A DNA stretch of 64,000 nucleotides from Terriglobia bacterium (GCA_022452285.1 JAKUNG010000003.1:193969-257968); one strand, 5' to 3'. Positions 10,345 through 20,361 are shown, counted from the first letter of the stretch. Notes: generated from the sequence alone by a model not told the origin. Numbers and translations: made by a program.

Positions 10345-11040
10345 TTAGGATCTAATCAGTTTTCCTAATTGAATTAACTTTTCTAGACCATAAGTAGTAA
10401 GTTCGTCAAGTCCTTCAATGGTTAGATCTGGAGGAGGATATTTTACATGTACTTCAGGGTCAAGAGCATAGTGGCCCTGACGAATAAAAATTGTTGTAAC
10501 ACGTCTGCTCCATGAATGTTTAACAGAATTTAGAATCCTGATTTTATCATCTACCAGAATATAGTGTTCTGCAGGATACCGTCTCTCTACGTCATCTAAC
10601 GCAAGCTCTTTATGAACATAGATAAGTACATTTGAATTTGCAACATTAAACAGACCAGCACTTTCAACTTTTCTGGGTTGATAGATGATGTCACCATCTG
10701 AAAAGATAACGACTAACCCCCAGGTCTTGAGTTGATCAATAATTTCTAATGCTTTGGGAAAAAGACGGTTGGCAAAAGGATAATTCAGAATGTAGGAAGA
10801 AATCTTGAGTAAGCGGGGGTCATGGGGATACTTTACACGGTATAATTGTAATGCTCCTAAGTAATCAGCATAACCAATCTCATCTCGAAGTTTTATAAAA
10901 ATATCCCAATAACGTTTATTGTTTTCATAACCAATTGTATCCTCGATGTAATGGGTGAAATCAGTGAGAACACGGTCATTGTCCAACAAGGTGTTGTCAA
11001 CATCCAGAAGAAGTACCACCTCATTTTTCAAATTAATCAC
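10345..11040 (-). CDS. HAD-superfamily hydrolase
   Basis: Probable small-molecule phosphatase. HAD motif I is LLDVDNTLLDND with nucleophile D13 and acid/base D15. Motif II is FSDGD near residue 115, and the acidic motif IV is ILVDDKIRIL near 160. An all-helical cap lies between motifs I and II. The open frame starts with GTG at 11040, but AGGAG lies only one base before it. A TTG at 11031 would have a more normal spacing of about ten bases and still retain motif I, so the exact start is uncertain. The ~200-base stretch on its 3' side (10146-10344) before the dehydrogenase start contains a 7-bp inverted repeat (AGTGAAA/TTTCACT) but no gene. Substrate unknown. Confidence 0.8.
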   Translation of the reverse strand: MINLKNEVVLLLDVDNTLLDNDRVLTDFTHYIEDTIGYENNKRYWDIFIKLRDEIGYADYLGALQLYRVKYPHDPRLLKISSYILNYPFANRLFPKALEIIDQLKTWGLVVIFSDGDIIYQPRKVESAGLFNVANSNVLIYVHKELALDDVERRYPAEHYILVDDKIRILNSVKHSWSRRVTTIFIRQGHYALDPEVHVKYPPPDLTIEGLDELTTYGLEKLIQLGKLIRS

Positions 11041-11141
11041 TCTCCTTTCGAAACTAACTTGAGTCTTTAATCAATAAGTGCAACCCATCTATTTAAGTCA
11101 AGGCTATCATGAATTATACTTGGTTCGTATGGATTACTAGC

Positions 11142-13136
11142 CTAATAAGTTGCCACAGGTGTTTGGACAGAACGCCATTGAATATTTGTGTAGCGGATGG
11201 GTTGGTGTCCTCGGTAGGCTAGGATTCTGTTTTGGATCTGCGCAGCGAGATCAAGTAGTCCTTTGGAAGTGGCAATCTTTTTTGCTAGTTGAGATATTTT
11301 TATGGCTTGTTCGAATCTTTCTACTTCAGCGTAGGCTGCTCCTAAAGTGTCTAAAAAAAGTGGGTTTGAATAATTTGTTTCTTGGCAAATTTGTTCACTG
11401 AGTTCAACGGATTCTTTCCCGTGACGAAACTGGGGATTGGTGTGAGTTGCTAAGATCCAAGCCAGTCGATTAGCCACTTCTGGCCATGAAGGATTGATTC
11501 GAAGGGCTTCTCGGTAGTGGTTTAGGGATTGGGAGATTTTGCCTTGATGTGCTAAAGCATTAGCTAAATTGGCATGTGCTTGAAAGTCATCTGGATTTAA
11601 GTCAATGGCTTTGGCAAGAACTGGTATTGCTTCTTTAGTTTTTCCTTGACTTAGAAAAAGGGTTGCCAAATTGTTGTGGGCACTTGAGGAGTTAGGATCT
11701 ATACTGATCGCTTTCTTTAGCAATTCAAAAGCCTCTATTTCCTTTCCTTGTTGAATTCGGATGCTTGCCAGATTACTATGAGCTTCAGAACTATCTGGAA
11801 CGAGATTGATAGCCTCTTTGTAATGAAAGGCTGCTTCTTCAAGTTTTCCCTCCATTGTTAAAACAACTGCCATACTATTGTGTGCATTTGGAGCCTTGGG
11901 ATTTGTTGTTAACCAGTTGCGACAAAAAGTTTCATAGTTTTGAAAATAAGTTGATCGATGGATCGTCAGAGTTGCAAATATCAAAACAACAAGAGTGAGG
12001 CAACCTTTGTAACTTAGAAGGTATTTGGAGTTATCATAGGTTTTAAAAGCTGAGACAATCAAAAAAGCTGTGCCTAACCCCGCTAAGAAAACATAACGTT
12101 CGGCAAAAGGGGCCTCTTGCTGCAGCAGGTTAGCGGTAGGTAGCAACATGAAAAAATGCCAAGTTAACCAAAAGTAGAGCATCGGACGAATTGAAGATGG
12201 AAGCTTCAGTAGGCGGATGAAAATCCAGAGAATAATTGTACAGCTAATGACTAAACGCCACGGAGTGAGCCAGATTTCAACTGGAGGTTCATAAATCAAC
12301 TTGGCAAAAGGAATGATTAAAACTTGTAGAGAATATACGAAGGAAAGCACAAAATTAGTTAAATTTCCAAAACTATATTCCTCACCTCCAAACAGTGAAT
12401 GACGAATAAAAAAATAAACACTACAAATGATGACCTCTGGCAAATAGTTCCCAATCCGACGGATAATATTTTTAGGTGAAGGTGATGCAGAAATTCTGAA
12501 GAAATCTGCAAGAACAAAAATAATAACTGTGACAACTGCCTGTTCCTTACTAAAAAGTGCTAGAGCAAAAGCTAATACTGCTCCTAAACGCCACTTAAGA
12601 CCACTTCTTAGATAACAATAACTCGCTAAAAGAATAAATACTCCTGGCATTAAAGTTTCTCTACCCGAAGCAATTGGGTAAACGCAGGATGAAGCCACGG
12701 GATGTAAAGCAAACAGAAATGAAGCTATTAAAGCGGGTAAAGGCTCTAGATTAAAAATAGGCAAACGAAGCAATCCGTAGGCCAGCACAGCTGCTATTCC
12801 CATCAGGAAAACGTTAAAAGCATGAAAGGGTTGTGGTTGATCACCATGTATAGCTCTTTGTAGTAACAAAGAAAATCGAACTACGGGACGATAATAAGGA
12901 AGGGTAGGGAAATGTCGTTCTGAAAAAATTTGCCTAACATCCTCAAAGGACTGAATCGGGGGGTGAGACAGAATAACTTCGTAATCATCATAAAGAAAAC
13001 CATTTTCAATGGAGGGATAATATATTCCTATTACTGTAACGAAGAGAATCAGAGGTATCCAAAACCTTCCTGGAAACTGTGGTTGGTTAGTGATTTTTGA
13101 AGGTCGATTCTTTTGGTTGGGGTCTAGCTTTTTCAT
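11142..13136 (-). CDS. Multi-pass membrane protein with C-terminal TPR repeats (TMTC-like)
   Basis: Residues 1-25 are cytoplasmic and basic. Residues ~27-390 hold about nine to eleven hydrophobic segments. Early in this region are the motifs FLYDDYEVILSHP and YYRPVVRFSLLLQ, which resemble the first loop of TMTC/PMT-type GT-C glycosyltransferases, where a DD pair is characteristic. From about residue 405 to 575 there are at least four TPR units (APNAHNSMAVVLTMEGKLEE and similar 34-residue repeats). The layout matches bacterial homologues of O-mannosyltransferase TMTC proteins, so a glycosyltransferase acting on lipid-linked sugar is plausible but unproven. It is divergent from the Tat protein at 13312 across a 175-base spacer. 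Confidence 0.8.
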   Translation of the reverse strand: MKKLDPNQKNRPSKITNQPQFPGRFWIPLILFVTVIGIYYPSIENGFLYDDYEVILSHPPIQSFEDVRQIFSERHFPTLPYYRPVVRFSLLLQRAIHGDQPQPFHAFNVFLMGIAAVLAYGLLRLPIFNLEPLPALIASFLFALHPVASSCVYPIASGRETLMPGVFILLASYCYLRSGLKWRLGAVLAFALALFSKEQAVVTVIIFVLADFFRISASPSPKNIIRRIGNYLPEVIICSVYFFIRHSLFGGEEYSFGNLTNFVLSFVYSLQVLIIPFAKLIYEPPVEIWLTPWRLVISCTIILWIFIRLLKLPSSIRPMLYFWLTWHFFMLLPTANLLQQEAPFAERYVFLAGLGTAFLIVSAFKTYDNSKYLLSYKGCLTLVVLIFATLTIHRSTYFQNYETFCRNWLTTNPKAPNAHNSMAVVLTMEGKLEEAAFHYKEAINLVPDSSEAHSNLASIRIQQGKEIEAFELLKKAISIDPNSSSAHNNLATLFLSQGKTKEAIPVLAKAIDLNPDDFQAHANLANALAHQGKISQSLNHYREALRINPSWPEVANRLAWILATHTNPQFRHGKESVELSEQICQETNYSNPLFLDTLGAAYAEVERFEQAIKISQLAKKIATSKGLLDLAAQIQNRILAYRGHQPIRYTNIQWRSVQTPVATY

Positions 13137-13311
13137 TGTTTAGAATTCGATTGATCCAAAAGTTAGGTCCAATAATCAATTCCTATACTGTTATGATACG
13201 ATTTTAACTCGAGAAGCGGTGATTAAGGTGATTAAGAAATAATTTTTATTTAAAGGTAGGTCTTATCCTACTGGAGAATTTGTCAGTAAGTTTGATTTTT
13301 TTGGAGATGCT

Positions 13312-14949
13312 GTGAAGCATTGTGGCGTCAGAAAAAGGAGCAGTTTACTTGGTATTGACAGACGGCGTTTTTTGAAAAGCACAAGTGCTTTTCTAGGAAC
13401 GTCTAGTTTGCTGGGATTTCCAGGTTATATCAGAGGTAGGTCTAGTATTGAAAACTTAAGGAAGGAAGCCACCCATCGACAGCGTCGCATCATTCTTGAT
13501 GACGATGGAGATTTAGTTTATTCTCCCGAGGCAAAAAAAGGAGCAAGGGCTTTCCTGGCTCTACGTTTAAACCCGGTTTTGGGAACTCCAGTTGATAGTA
13601 TTGCGTGGTGCATTATGTGGGGAATTGCCAAAGGGCAAGGTCAAACTCGTTATTGGGAGACACAACAACGAGGTTGTCCACTTAATGAAAGTATTAGTGA
13701 TCCAACCCCAGTTATGGTGCAGGCAGCTCAAAAACATCAGCTGGAGATTTTTGGATCCATTCGTATGAATGATACACATGATGCTTTTGGAATGCCGGAA
13801 GGAAAACTAATTTATCCTGTTAAAGTAGAGCATCCAGAATGGTTGTTGGGCAACAAGAGCCAGAAGGGTAAGCCCTTTACCACTATGGATGCTGCAATGT
13901 GGTCTGGACTAAATTATGCAATAAAACAAGTTCGAGAAGACCGACTTTGGTGGATTAAACATACGGTAGAAAATTATTTGGTCGATGGTATTGATCTTAA
14001 TTTTTTCCGAATGCCTTGGTATTTTAAACAGGGAGAGGAAGATTCAGGTATGGCATTAATGAATGAATTGATTCGACATGCCCGTTGCATAATCAATAAG
14101 GTTTCAGAATCACGGGGCAGGCCAATACTGCTAGGTGTCAGAATTCCCGGCACTTTAAAAACATGCCAAAGAACTGGTTTAGATGTTGAAACTTGGCTTA
14201 AAGAAAATTTGGTAGACAGACTTCTTGTTGGTGGAGGATATACAGTCTTTACCAATCCAGTCCAAGAGATGGTACAGTTAGGACATTTCCATGATGTACC
14301 AGTTTATCCTTGTATTAATTGTGGCTTGAAGGTTTTTGGTTCAGATAAGGCCATGAGAGGTGCCGCCTCAAATATTTTATCAGCTGGGGCCGATGGGATT
14401 TATCTTTGGAATTATCAATACCGTAAAGTTCCTATGCTTGCATACGGGCGTCCAGAGCCTTCCTCATACAGGTTGCTGGAGGATCTGAAATCCGCAGCAG
14501 CCTTGAGATTTCAGAATAAAATTTTTGGAGTTGATTACCATCAAGACATTGGTCCTTATGAGAATGCTAGTCATCCAGGACAACTTCCAATAAAACTGAA
14601 TACTGGTAACCCAGATTCTAAAGTGGCTGTTACTATTCCAGTAGGTGATGATGTAATGGCTGCAAAACGTTCAAATAGATTTCATAAAGCTATTTTGGAG
14701 TTGCAGTTGGAGGGATTACAATCGGATGAACAAATCAAAGCACAGCTTAATGACCATCGGCTTGAAGTTAAGTCAACAAAAATTTTGAAAAAAAATAACA
14801 ATAATTCTTTGATCAAGATCTTATATAACCTTAGTTCAGCGCCGATCAAACAAGGCAATAATCAGTTACATGTTTGGATGAAAAAAAGTAGAAAACAATT
14901 TATTACTCCGACTCTTCGCCATGTCTGGCTAAAAGTGGACTATCTTTGA
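13312..14949 (+). CDS. Tat-exported TIM-barrel glycoside-hydrolase-like protein (GHL10-like)
   Basis: The N-terminus carries a Tat signal (DRRRFLKSTSAFLG, residues 17-30), so the protein is exported folded. The body resembles glycoside-hydrolase-like family 10 (GHL10, COG1649) TIM barrels: VDGIDLNFFRMPWYF near residue 225, RGRPILLGVRIPGTL near 265, and GADGIYLWNYQYRKVP near 360. Counterparts of all three occur in the protein encoded at 17314-19065, so the two are paralogues. Acidic residues in the DGIDLNFF strand could be catalytic, but this is inference. It starts at GTG 13312 with GGAG 5 bases before. A weak imperfect hairpin with a T-run after it at 14959-14980 could end the transcript. 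Substrate unknown. Confidence 0.72.
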   Translation: MKHCGVRKRSSLLGIDRRRFLKSTSAFLGTSSLLGFPGYIRGRSSIENLRKEATHRQRRIILDDDGDLVYSPEAKKGARAFLALRLNPVLGTPVDSIAWCIMWGIAKGQGQTRYWETQQRGCPLNESISDPTPVMVQAAQKHQLEIFGSIRMNDTHDAFGMPEGKLIYPVKVEHPEWLLGNKSQKGKPFTTMDAAMWSGLNYAIKQVREDRLWWIKHTVENYLVDGIDLNFFRMPWYFKQGEEDSGMALMNELIRHARCIINKVSESRGRPILLGVRIPGTLKTCQRTGLDVETWLKENLVDRLLVGGGYTVFTNPVQEMVQLGHFHDVPVYPCINCGLKVFGSDKAMRGAASNILSAGADGIYLWNYQYRKVPMLAYGRPEPSSYRLLEDLKSAAALRFQNKIFGVDYHQDIGPYENASHPGQLPIKLNTGNPDSKVAVTIPVGDDVMAAKRSNRFHKAILELQLEGLQSDEQIKAQLNDHRLEVKSTKILKKNNNNSLIKILYNLSSAPIKQGNNQLHVWMKKSRKQFITPTLRHVWLKVDYL

Positions 14950-15012
14950 ATTGAATAGGGAAAAAGGCGAAGCTGTTTTTTGATAATGGGTGAGGAGAGT
15001 AGGATTTATTGC

Positions 15013-17205
15013 CTAAGGATTGGCTTTTGCGCTACACAACTCTTCATAGAAAGCCATGCCCTGCTGGATTGTGGTGAGAACATGTTCTTTCTGCTGTTGG
15101 GTGCTAAAATAGGCATCTTCCTGAACCCAACGCTCCAAGGGTTTGAGAAATTCTAATAAGTAGCAACCACTTTGGGACTTTTTAAGTTGGTTTCCTTGGT
15201 AACTGACATAAACAGGATTGGTGTGAGCAAAAAGAGGATGAGTCCAAATCGAACGTTCTTCGGGCCAGCCTCCTGAACAACGGGCAGCGATCCAAAGGCT
15301 TTTATCGACAAAATGGTCAATGAGTAGGCTTGCTTCCTTGCCACCATTTCTAGATGAAGTGGAGTACATGGGTTGCCCGTTTACCACAAGTTCTAGACGT
15401 TCAAATGATCTATGAGAAAAAGCGGTTGCTTTGATCTGTACTACTTCCCCCTTTTTTAAACTCAATTCATCTCCGGCACCTAAGCCGTTTACACTAAGGC
15501 TAATCATGGGTCCATTAGTAACAAAAGATTGACCTTTTCTTAGCCCATTGATCCAAGATTGATAAGTAAAAGGCACAGTTAATTTAACGTAGACTCTTTG
15601 ATGACCAATTGCTTCCTCCGGTCCAATCCGGTCTGTTCCAGCAGTAGCTGGCAATCGAAAACCACAGTTTAAGAGATGATACCAAAGTTTCAATGCTTCT
15701 GGGAGGCGTGTGTGTGTAAGAATATCTGCTGTGTCAATTGCTCCAAAAACCATATCAATAGGAAACTCCCGTTGTGCAGGGCGTAAGTGCGCCCAATTTA
15801 CTAGACCTTGCTGACGATGCGTTTCTCTCATTACCTCCAAGAGGAGAGGAAAATCTGGTGATCCGGGTTGGCCATGCTTTGGATGACCCTGACCACTGGG
15901 ATCTAAAAATGAATAGCGTAAGATGTTGGGAGTAGGATGTGCTAATCCACCAGTGGAGAGTGGGGTTATCAATTGTTTTAAATTTAGTAGACTGACATGT
16001 CCCAGCTGTTGATTACGGTACTCTTCGTTGTAATACACTAAATGTCTTGAATCTGAAATTGGATCTACCTTTCCTTTAAAATATTGTTGGGAATAAGTTT
16101 CTCCAAGATGGCTAAAGATCAAAACATTACTAACGCGTAAATCCTCTGCCTTCATTTCGAATAACGCACTAGTCGGGTTCAACATATGAATGTGAGTATC
16201 GCCAGAATACCACCCTTCTTTTTCCATGTTCGCCCATCGTTTCAGTCGAAAGGTTTTCTTAATAGTTTTGTTAGGAGGCAGAAACACTTCCTCCTCAAGG
16301 GGAGTGTACTCGAGGCCTCTTCGAATTGAGATTGCTAGTTTTCCAGAGGGAGCACGGATTCGAAAGTTTTCGTTTACATAGTTCCAGCGGGTGGCATTTG
16401 CCCGTGGGCGAAGAATTAATCCATAGGAAGAATCTACTGGAAAGCGATAATTATTCTCTTTATCAATGACCCTAACCCTTCCAAGGGCTGGTGTGCCATC
16501 GGAATTCTCTACCAGCTTACCTACTAATACACCTGTTTCATGAACTTTAAGAGAAGCTTTTTTCTGACCATGGTGAATTTTGGACTCGATTTTAATTATT
16601 GCTTCCCTTTGGCTCATTTCAGAGACTGCAAGGCTAGAAAGAAAATAGCGGGTCATTGCAGGCTGGATCTCAAAGCTTTTTTTCTTAGGAATGAAATCGG
16701 AGGCTGGAAGAGTTATTTTCTGAAGCTGGGATGTAGAATTGTGGATCCTTAGAAGAATTGGTTGAGAAATTTTTTGGTAAAGAACTAATTCTGGGAAATC
16801 TTTGAATTCAAATCCTTCTGGTTCTAATTGAATTTGTATTTTTGGCCAGGGTAGCTCTTTCAGCAAAGAAGAAAATGTGTCTCGGGTCACTTTTAGACTT
16901 TTTGAGAGAAGCCTATTCTTTTTGGATGCCTCAAAAGAGGATATTTTCTGAGAAATGTCGTAAGCATTTAGTGCTTTTAAAACGGTAGCATAGAAATTTC
17001 CATCGAGCTGGAATTGATTTCGGACTCCTTGATATACATTGCCAACAGCATCAGAATGAATCTCATCTTTGAAAATCGAGTAGAGGTCGTGGACAAGAAC
17101 TGGCAGGTCATTCGATTGGGGAACATTTCTGGTAGAACTCTGGTTACAGAAAAAAATTATCACTCCAATCAATATCAAAACCAATCGAGGCTTCCAGCAT
17201 GTCAT
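15013..17205 (-). CDS. Exported CehA/McbA-type PHP metallohydrolase
   Basis: A hydrophobic N-terminal segment (residues ~8-21) indicates Sec export or membrane anchoring; a cysteine follows it but without a good lipobox. After a ~330-residue N-terminal part with beta-rich character comes a PHP-type domain: GDTHIHMLNP near residue 338 supplies metal-binding histidines, IFSHLGETYS near 365, VNWAHLRPAQ near 475 and TAGTDRIGPEEA near 525. These match the CehA/McbA family, named after carbaryl hydrolase and a microcin B17 processing factor, although most members have unknown substrates. The C-terminal region contains an immunoglobulin-like block (VNGLGAGDELSLKKGEVV). It lies between two Tat-exported GHL10-like paralogues and is 108 bases downstream of one of them, suggesting a shared pathway. 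Confidence 0.8.
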   Translation of the reverse strand: MTCWKPRLVLILIGVIIFFCNQSSTRNVPQSNDLPVLVHDLYSIFKDEIHSDAVGNVYQGVRNQFQLDGNFYATVLKALNAYDISQKISSFEASKKNRLLSKSLKVTRDTFSSLLKELPWPKIQIQLEPEGFEFKDFPELVLYQKISQPILLRIHNSTSQLQKITLPASDFIPKKKSFEIQPAMTRYFLSSLAVSEMSQREAIIKIESKIHHGQKKASLKVHETGVLVGKLVENSDGTPALGRVRVIDKENNYRFPVDSSYGLILRPRANATRWNYVNENFRIRAPSGKLAISIRRGLEYTPLEEEVFLPPNKTIKKTFRLKRWANMEKEGWYSGDTHIHMLNPTSALFEMKAEDLRVSNVLIFSHLGETYSQQYFKGKVDPISDSRHLVYYNEEYRNQQLGHVSLLNLKQLITPLSTGGLAHPTPNILRYSFLDPSGQGHPKHGQPGSPDFPLLLEVMRETHRQQGLVNWAHLRPAQREFPIDMVFGAIDTADILTHTRLPEALKLWYHLLNCGFRLPATAGTDRIGPEEAIGHQRVYVKLTVPFTYQSWINGLRKGQSFVTNGPMISLSVNGLGAGDELSLKKGEVVQIKATAFSHRSFERLELVVNGQPMYSTSSRNGGKEASLLIDHFVDKSLWIAARCSGGWPEERSIWTHPLFAHTNPVYVSYQGNQLKKSQSGCYLLEFLKPLERWVQEDAYFSTQQQKEHVLTTIQQGMAFYEELCSAKANP

Positions 17206-17313
17206 TTAAGATATTCCTGTTTATTGGGTAGTTAAGGATTTCCCAAAAATTCTGTTTTTAAAGAACTTGAATAAACCCTAGTTAAAAGATCTCTAGTTAT
17301 TCATTTTTTGTTT

Positions 17314-19065
17314 TTAAACCTTTTTTAATTCAGGAATGCTTAAGCGCCCATCTATTAGGGTAATATAAGGTTCTAATCGTTTGTCTCGTTTGACCAATCT
17401 AATTTCAAGATAATTTGGACCTGGATGAATCGTAATAGGGTCAAGTTTGAATTCAAATTCATGAGTGTCTTTAATGGTTAATCCAGGGAAGGCGCTGGGA
17501 TCTGGCTGAACGGGTTTCCCGTTCCATAGAAAAGCTAACTTATCCTCAGGTCCCAGATCAACCAAACGGACCCAAGCCCTTGGTGACGATGTCGGTCGAA
17601 CTTTTGTTAGATCGTCGGCGATATCAAATACGACCCTATGACCGATATTGTCAGTGGAATAACCAATCATCATGGGAGTCTGGCCAGGCCATTCAGCGTG
17701 TCCAAAGGTACCTGTTAGGACTCCCCCGGTATGAGGGCTGCCATCTAAGAGGTATTTCTTGGCCCCATATTTAAGTAAGTCTGGATTAACCATGTCATGG
17801 GTAAAACTCAAATCTAGTGGATTTTCTCCAGGGCGATGATAGTGGGGCATCCGATAAAAATAGTTCCAAAGCTGGATGCCAGAAATTCCAGAAGAAAAAG
17901 CTCTATAGGTAGCAGCTCGGAGAGATTCGCGGCCCTCTCGGGTAGGTCGAGCATGTGTAAAACAAGCTTGTGAGGGAATGCCATGTTTTTCCCCCAGTTC
18001 AGCAATCTCATTCCAAGGGGTACTGAAAGGGGAGAGACCATTACTGATAACGGTCATATCCAGCAAACCTTCTTCCAGCCAGACTGGAAGATCTATCCCA
18101 ATCCGAAGGCATAGGTCAACGGTTGCGGGAACTCGGGCAGAAATAAATATCGGTCGTCCTCGTCGAGCGCCTTGTTCATTAGCAAGCTTTCGAATTTTGC
18201 GAATAAAAGATGTCATTACATGACGTTGTGCATAGGCTTCGTAACTTGGGAATAGGAAAGGGGATCGGAAAAAGTCGAGCTCAAGACCATCTAAATCATA
18301 TTTATTAACTGTTTCAGCTGCCAAGTTGAAAATAAGATCTCGATAAGGTCCAATGGCATAATTTCCAGCACTTGCTTGAAAATACTGGAAACTCTCATCA
18401 GGATGAGCAATTCCTCGGTCACCAATTAACCATTCTGGATGTTCCCGCTTCCATTTTGGTACATAGAAATAAGGTTCAGCCGGATGGGTTTTTGGTAATG
18501 GGCTTGGTCGATCAAGACCTAAGCGATCTCCCCATCGGTCATGATGGTCATTCATGCGAATTCTAAGAAAAACATCAATGCCGACCTTATGTCCTCCCTC
18601 ACAAATCAAGGTCAAAGGATCCTGACCTGAAGCACACAGACGTTTGACTGCTTCATTCATGCGTAGCGTATTTCCACTTCTTATTACATCTTGATCGTCA
18701 CCGATAATTGGATAGGTTTCAGAGCAATGAGTGGTACCACCGGCATGGTTAATTCCATATGCATACATGCTAATAGCTGAATTTCTCAAAGGCCCAATTG
18801 ATCCCTCAATTAGGCCTTCTGGACTGGGAGGCCAGCCCATCCGAAGGAGAGGATCACCAATGTCTTGAAGTACAACTCGATAATCTTCAGGACGTTTTCC
18901 TGAGAAAGAAGTACCTTGGTTATCCCTTCGTACTAAACCAGCGGCAGTTGCTGTTTTCGGAAGGGAGTTAATTGGATTTAAACTCAGGGCTGTTCCAGCG
19001 AGGGCTGTTGTACGCAGGAACCTCCTGCGTGAAAAACTCGAAAGTGGACGGGTTGCTTTAGGCAT
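17314..19065 (-). CDS. Tat-exported TIM-barrel glycoside-hydrolase-like protein, paralogue of 13312-14949
   Basis: A clear Tat signal is present (SRRRFLRTTALAGTALSL, residues 12-29), and AAGGAG precedes the ATG by 9 bases. The body parallels the 13312 gene product: YDLDGLELDFFRSPFLF near residue 255, RGRPIFISARVPATVDLC near 300, SGISGIQLWNYFYRMPHY near 390. A C-terminal beta-rich segment contains PGPNYLEIRLVKR. GHL10-type TIM barrel is the best fit; hydrolytic activity is inference. In transcription order it is upstream of the CehA/McbA gene, with 108 bases between them, so the two may be co-transcribed. The 420-base region before it is non-coding. Length (583 residues) is slightly greater than the paralogue (545). 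Confidence 0.74.
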   Translation of the reverse strand: MPKATRPLSSFSRRRFLRTTALAGTALSLNPINSLPKTATAAGLVRRDNQGTSFSGKRPEDYRVVLQDIGDPLLRMGWPPSPEGLIEGSIGPLRNSAISMYAYGINHAGGTTHCSETYPIIGDDQDVIRSGNTLRMNEAVKRLCASGQDPLTLICEGGHKVGIDVFLRIRMNDHHDRWGDRLGLDRPSPLPKTHPAEPYFYVPKWKREHPEWLIGDRGIAHPDESFQYFQASAGNYAIGPYRDLIFNLAAETVNKYDLDGLELDFFRSPFLFPSYEAYAQRHVMTSFIRKIRKLANEQGARRGRPIFISARVPATVDLCLRIGIDLPVWLEEGLLDMTVISNGLSPFSTPWNEIAELGEKHGIPSQACFTHARPTREGRESLRAATYRAFSSGISGIQLWNYFYRMPHYHRPGENPLDLSFTHDMVNPDLLKYGAKKYLLDGSPHTGGVLTGTFGHAEWPGQTPMMIGYSTDNIGHRVVFDIADDLTKVRPTSSPRAWVRLVDLGPEDKLAFLWNGKPVQPDPSAFPGLTIKDTHEFEFKLDPITIHPGPNYLEIRLVKRDKRLEPYITLIDGRLSIPELKKV

Positions 19066-19485
19066 GGATTATTCTCCTTAAGTAAAATTATTACTGGTTG
19101 GTACCGGGTGATTAGCTGACTGAATTTGCCCGAGTTGAAACTTTGCTCAAGCCAATTTTTTTCTGAAACTTTAAAAAAGAACTATTTTAGCAGAGAATTA
19201 AGATGTAGTGGTCAATCAATAGAATCCATTTATTGTATAGACCCAATAAACTCTTTTTAGAGTACAATGTTGCAGACTTCAAGGAGCTGTTCGGTAAGAA
19301 GTGATTGGTTAGGATTAGAAGTAGTTATTTTGACTAAGATTCTTTAAAACCTGAAGGTCATGTTTGGTCAATAGCTGATTTCAGCCTAATATACCTAAGG
19401 TACGGAGGGAAACTTATTATGTTGTAGCGAATTAGTGTCTTTAATGGTTTGCTGTTATTATTTAGACAGGTATTAACGAGGACTT
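19066..19485. other. Non-coding divergent spacer, 420 bases
   Basis: This lies between the divergent starts of the Tat protein (minus) and the desaturase (plus) and must contain both promoters. I found no ORF of credible length. Only a 5-bp hairpin (ACTCT, four T, AGAGT) near 19250-19265 and no strong sigma-70 hexamer pair stand out. The Shine-Dalgarno AAGGAG for the minus gene lies at its left edge. Confidence 0.6.
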
Positions 19486-20361
19486 ATGTCAACTATTTTT
19501 TCAGGGATTCAGGATGGAAACAGAAGGGATGATCGAATCAATCGTGTCAAAAGCATCCCATTCTTTTTAGTCCATTTAGTTTGTTTTACCGCTATATTAA
19601 CTGGAGTTTCATGGGAGGCAATAGGTTTGTGCCTAAGCTGTTATTTCCTTCGAATGTTTGGCATTACAGCAGGATATCACCGTTACTTTTCTCACCGCAG
19701 TTATAAAACTAGTCGAGCTTTCCAGTTTGTTTTGGCTTGGCTGGGGTGTTCTGCTGTACAAAAGGGTCCCTTATGGTGGGCGTCCCATCATAGAAAACAT
19801 CACCAGCATTCCGATCAAGAAGAAGATGTTCATTCACCAGAACGCATGGGATTTTGGTGGTCTCATGTAGGATGGATTTTGTGTGACAAATATGACCATA
19901 CTGATTATGACTCTGTCAAAGATTTGACGATGTATCCGGAACTTTTATGGTTAAATCGATTTTATTTAGTTCCGTGTATTCTATTAGCTGCCCTTTGTTT
20001 GTGGCTGGGTAATTGGCAGGGTTTGGTGTGGGGGTTTTTCATTAGTACTGTTCTGCTCTATCACAGTACCTTTGTGATTAATTCTCTTTGCCACATGTTA
20101 GGAAAAGTCCGTTATAAAACTGGTGATACGAGTCGTAACAGTTTAATTCTGGCAATACTGACAATGGGTGAAGGTTGGCACAACAACCATCACTACTATT
20201 CAACTTCTGTTCGTCAGGGGTTCTTCTGGTGGGAGTTGGATATTTCTTATTATGTTATCCGTATTTTGGCTGGCCTCAGAGTGGTATGGGATCTTAAGAG
20301 CCCTCCTCAAAAGGTGTTAGATGTGGGTCGGGGTCTTCTTAAGAATCCTCTTGAAGAATGA
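19486..20361 (+). CDS. Membrane acyl-CoA/acyl-lipid delta-9-type desaturase
   Basis: Introduces a double bond into fatty acyl chains using oxygen and a di-iron centre. The three histidine boxes are visible: HRYFSH (H65-H70), HHRKHH (residues 101-106) and EGWHNNHHYY (near 228-237). Hydrophobic spans at ~25-60 and ~165-195 fit the four-helix membrane topology. The 291-residue length is normal for bacterial delta-9 enzymes that lack a cytochrome b5 domain. The ATG at 19486 has GAGG about 5 bases upstream. It indicates aerobic membrane-lipid adjustment and is not linked by function to the sugar-processing neighbours. Head-group (CoA or lipid) specificity cannot be told. Confidence 0.92.
   Translation: MSTIFSGIQDGNRRDDRINRVKSIPFFLVHLVCFTAILTGVSWEAIGLCLSCYFLRMFGITAGYHRYFSHRSYKTSRAFQFVLAWLGCSAVQKGPLWWASHHRKHHQHSDQEEDVHSPERMGFWWSHVGWILCDKYDHTDYDSVKDLTMYPELLWLNRFYLVPCILLAALCLWLGNWQGLVWGFFISTVLLYHSTFVINSLCHMLGKVRYKTGDTSRNSLILAILTMGEGWHNNHHYYSTSVRQGFFWWELDISYYVIRILAGLRVVWDLKSPPQKVLDVGRGLLKNPLEE

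Noticed and set aside
14959..14980. Intrinsic terminator after the Tat protein at 13312-14949
   Set aside because: The stem has a G-U pair and an A-G mismatch and only three further pairs, so stability is too low to list as a feature.
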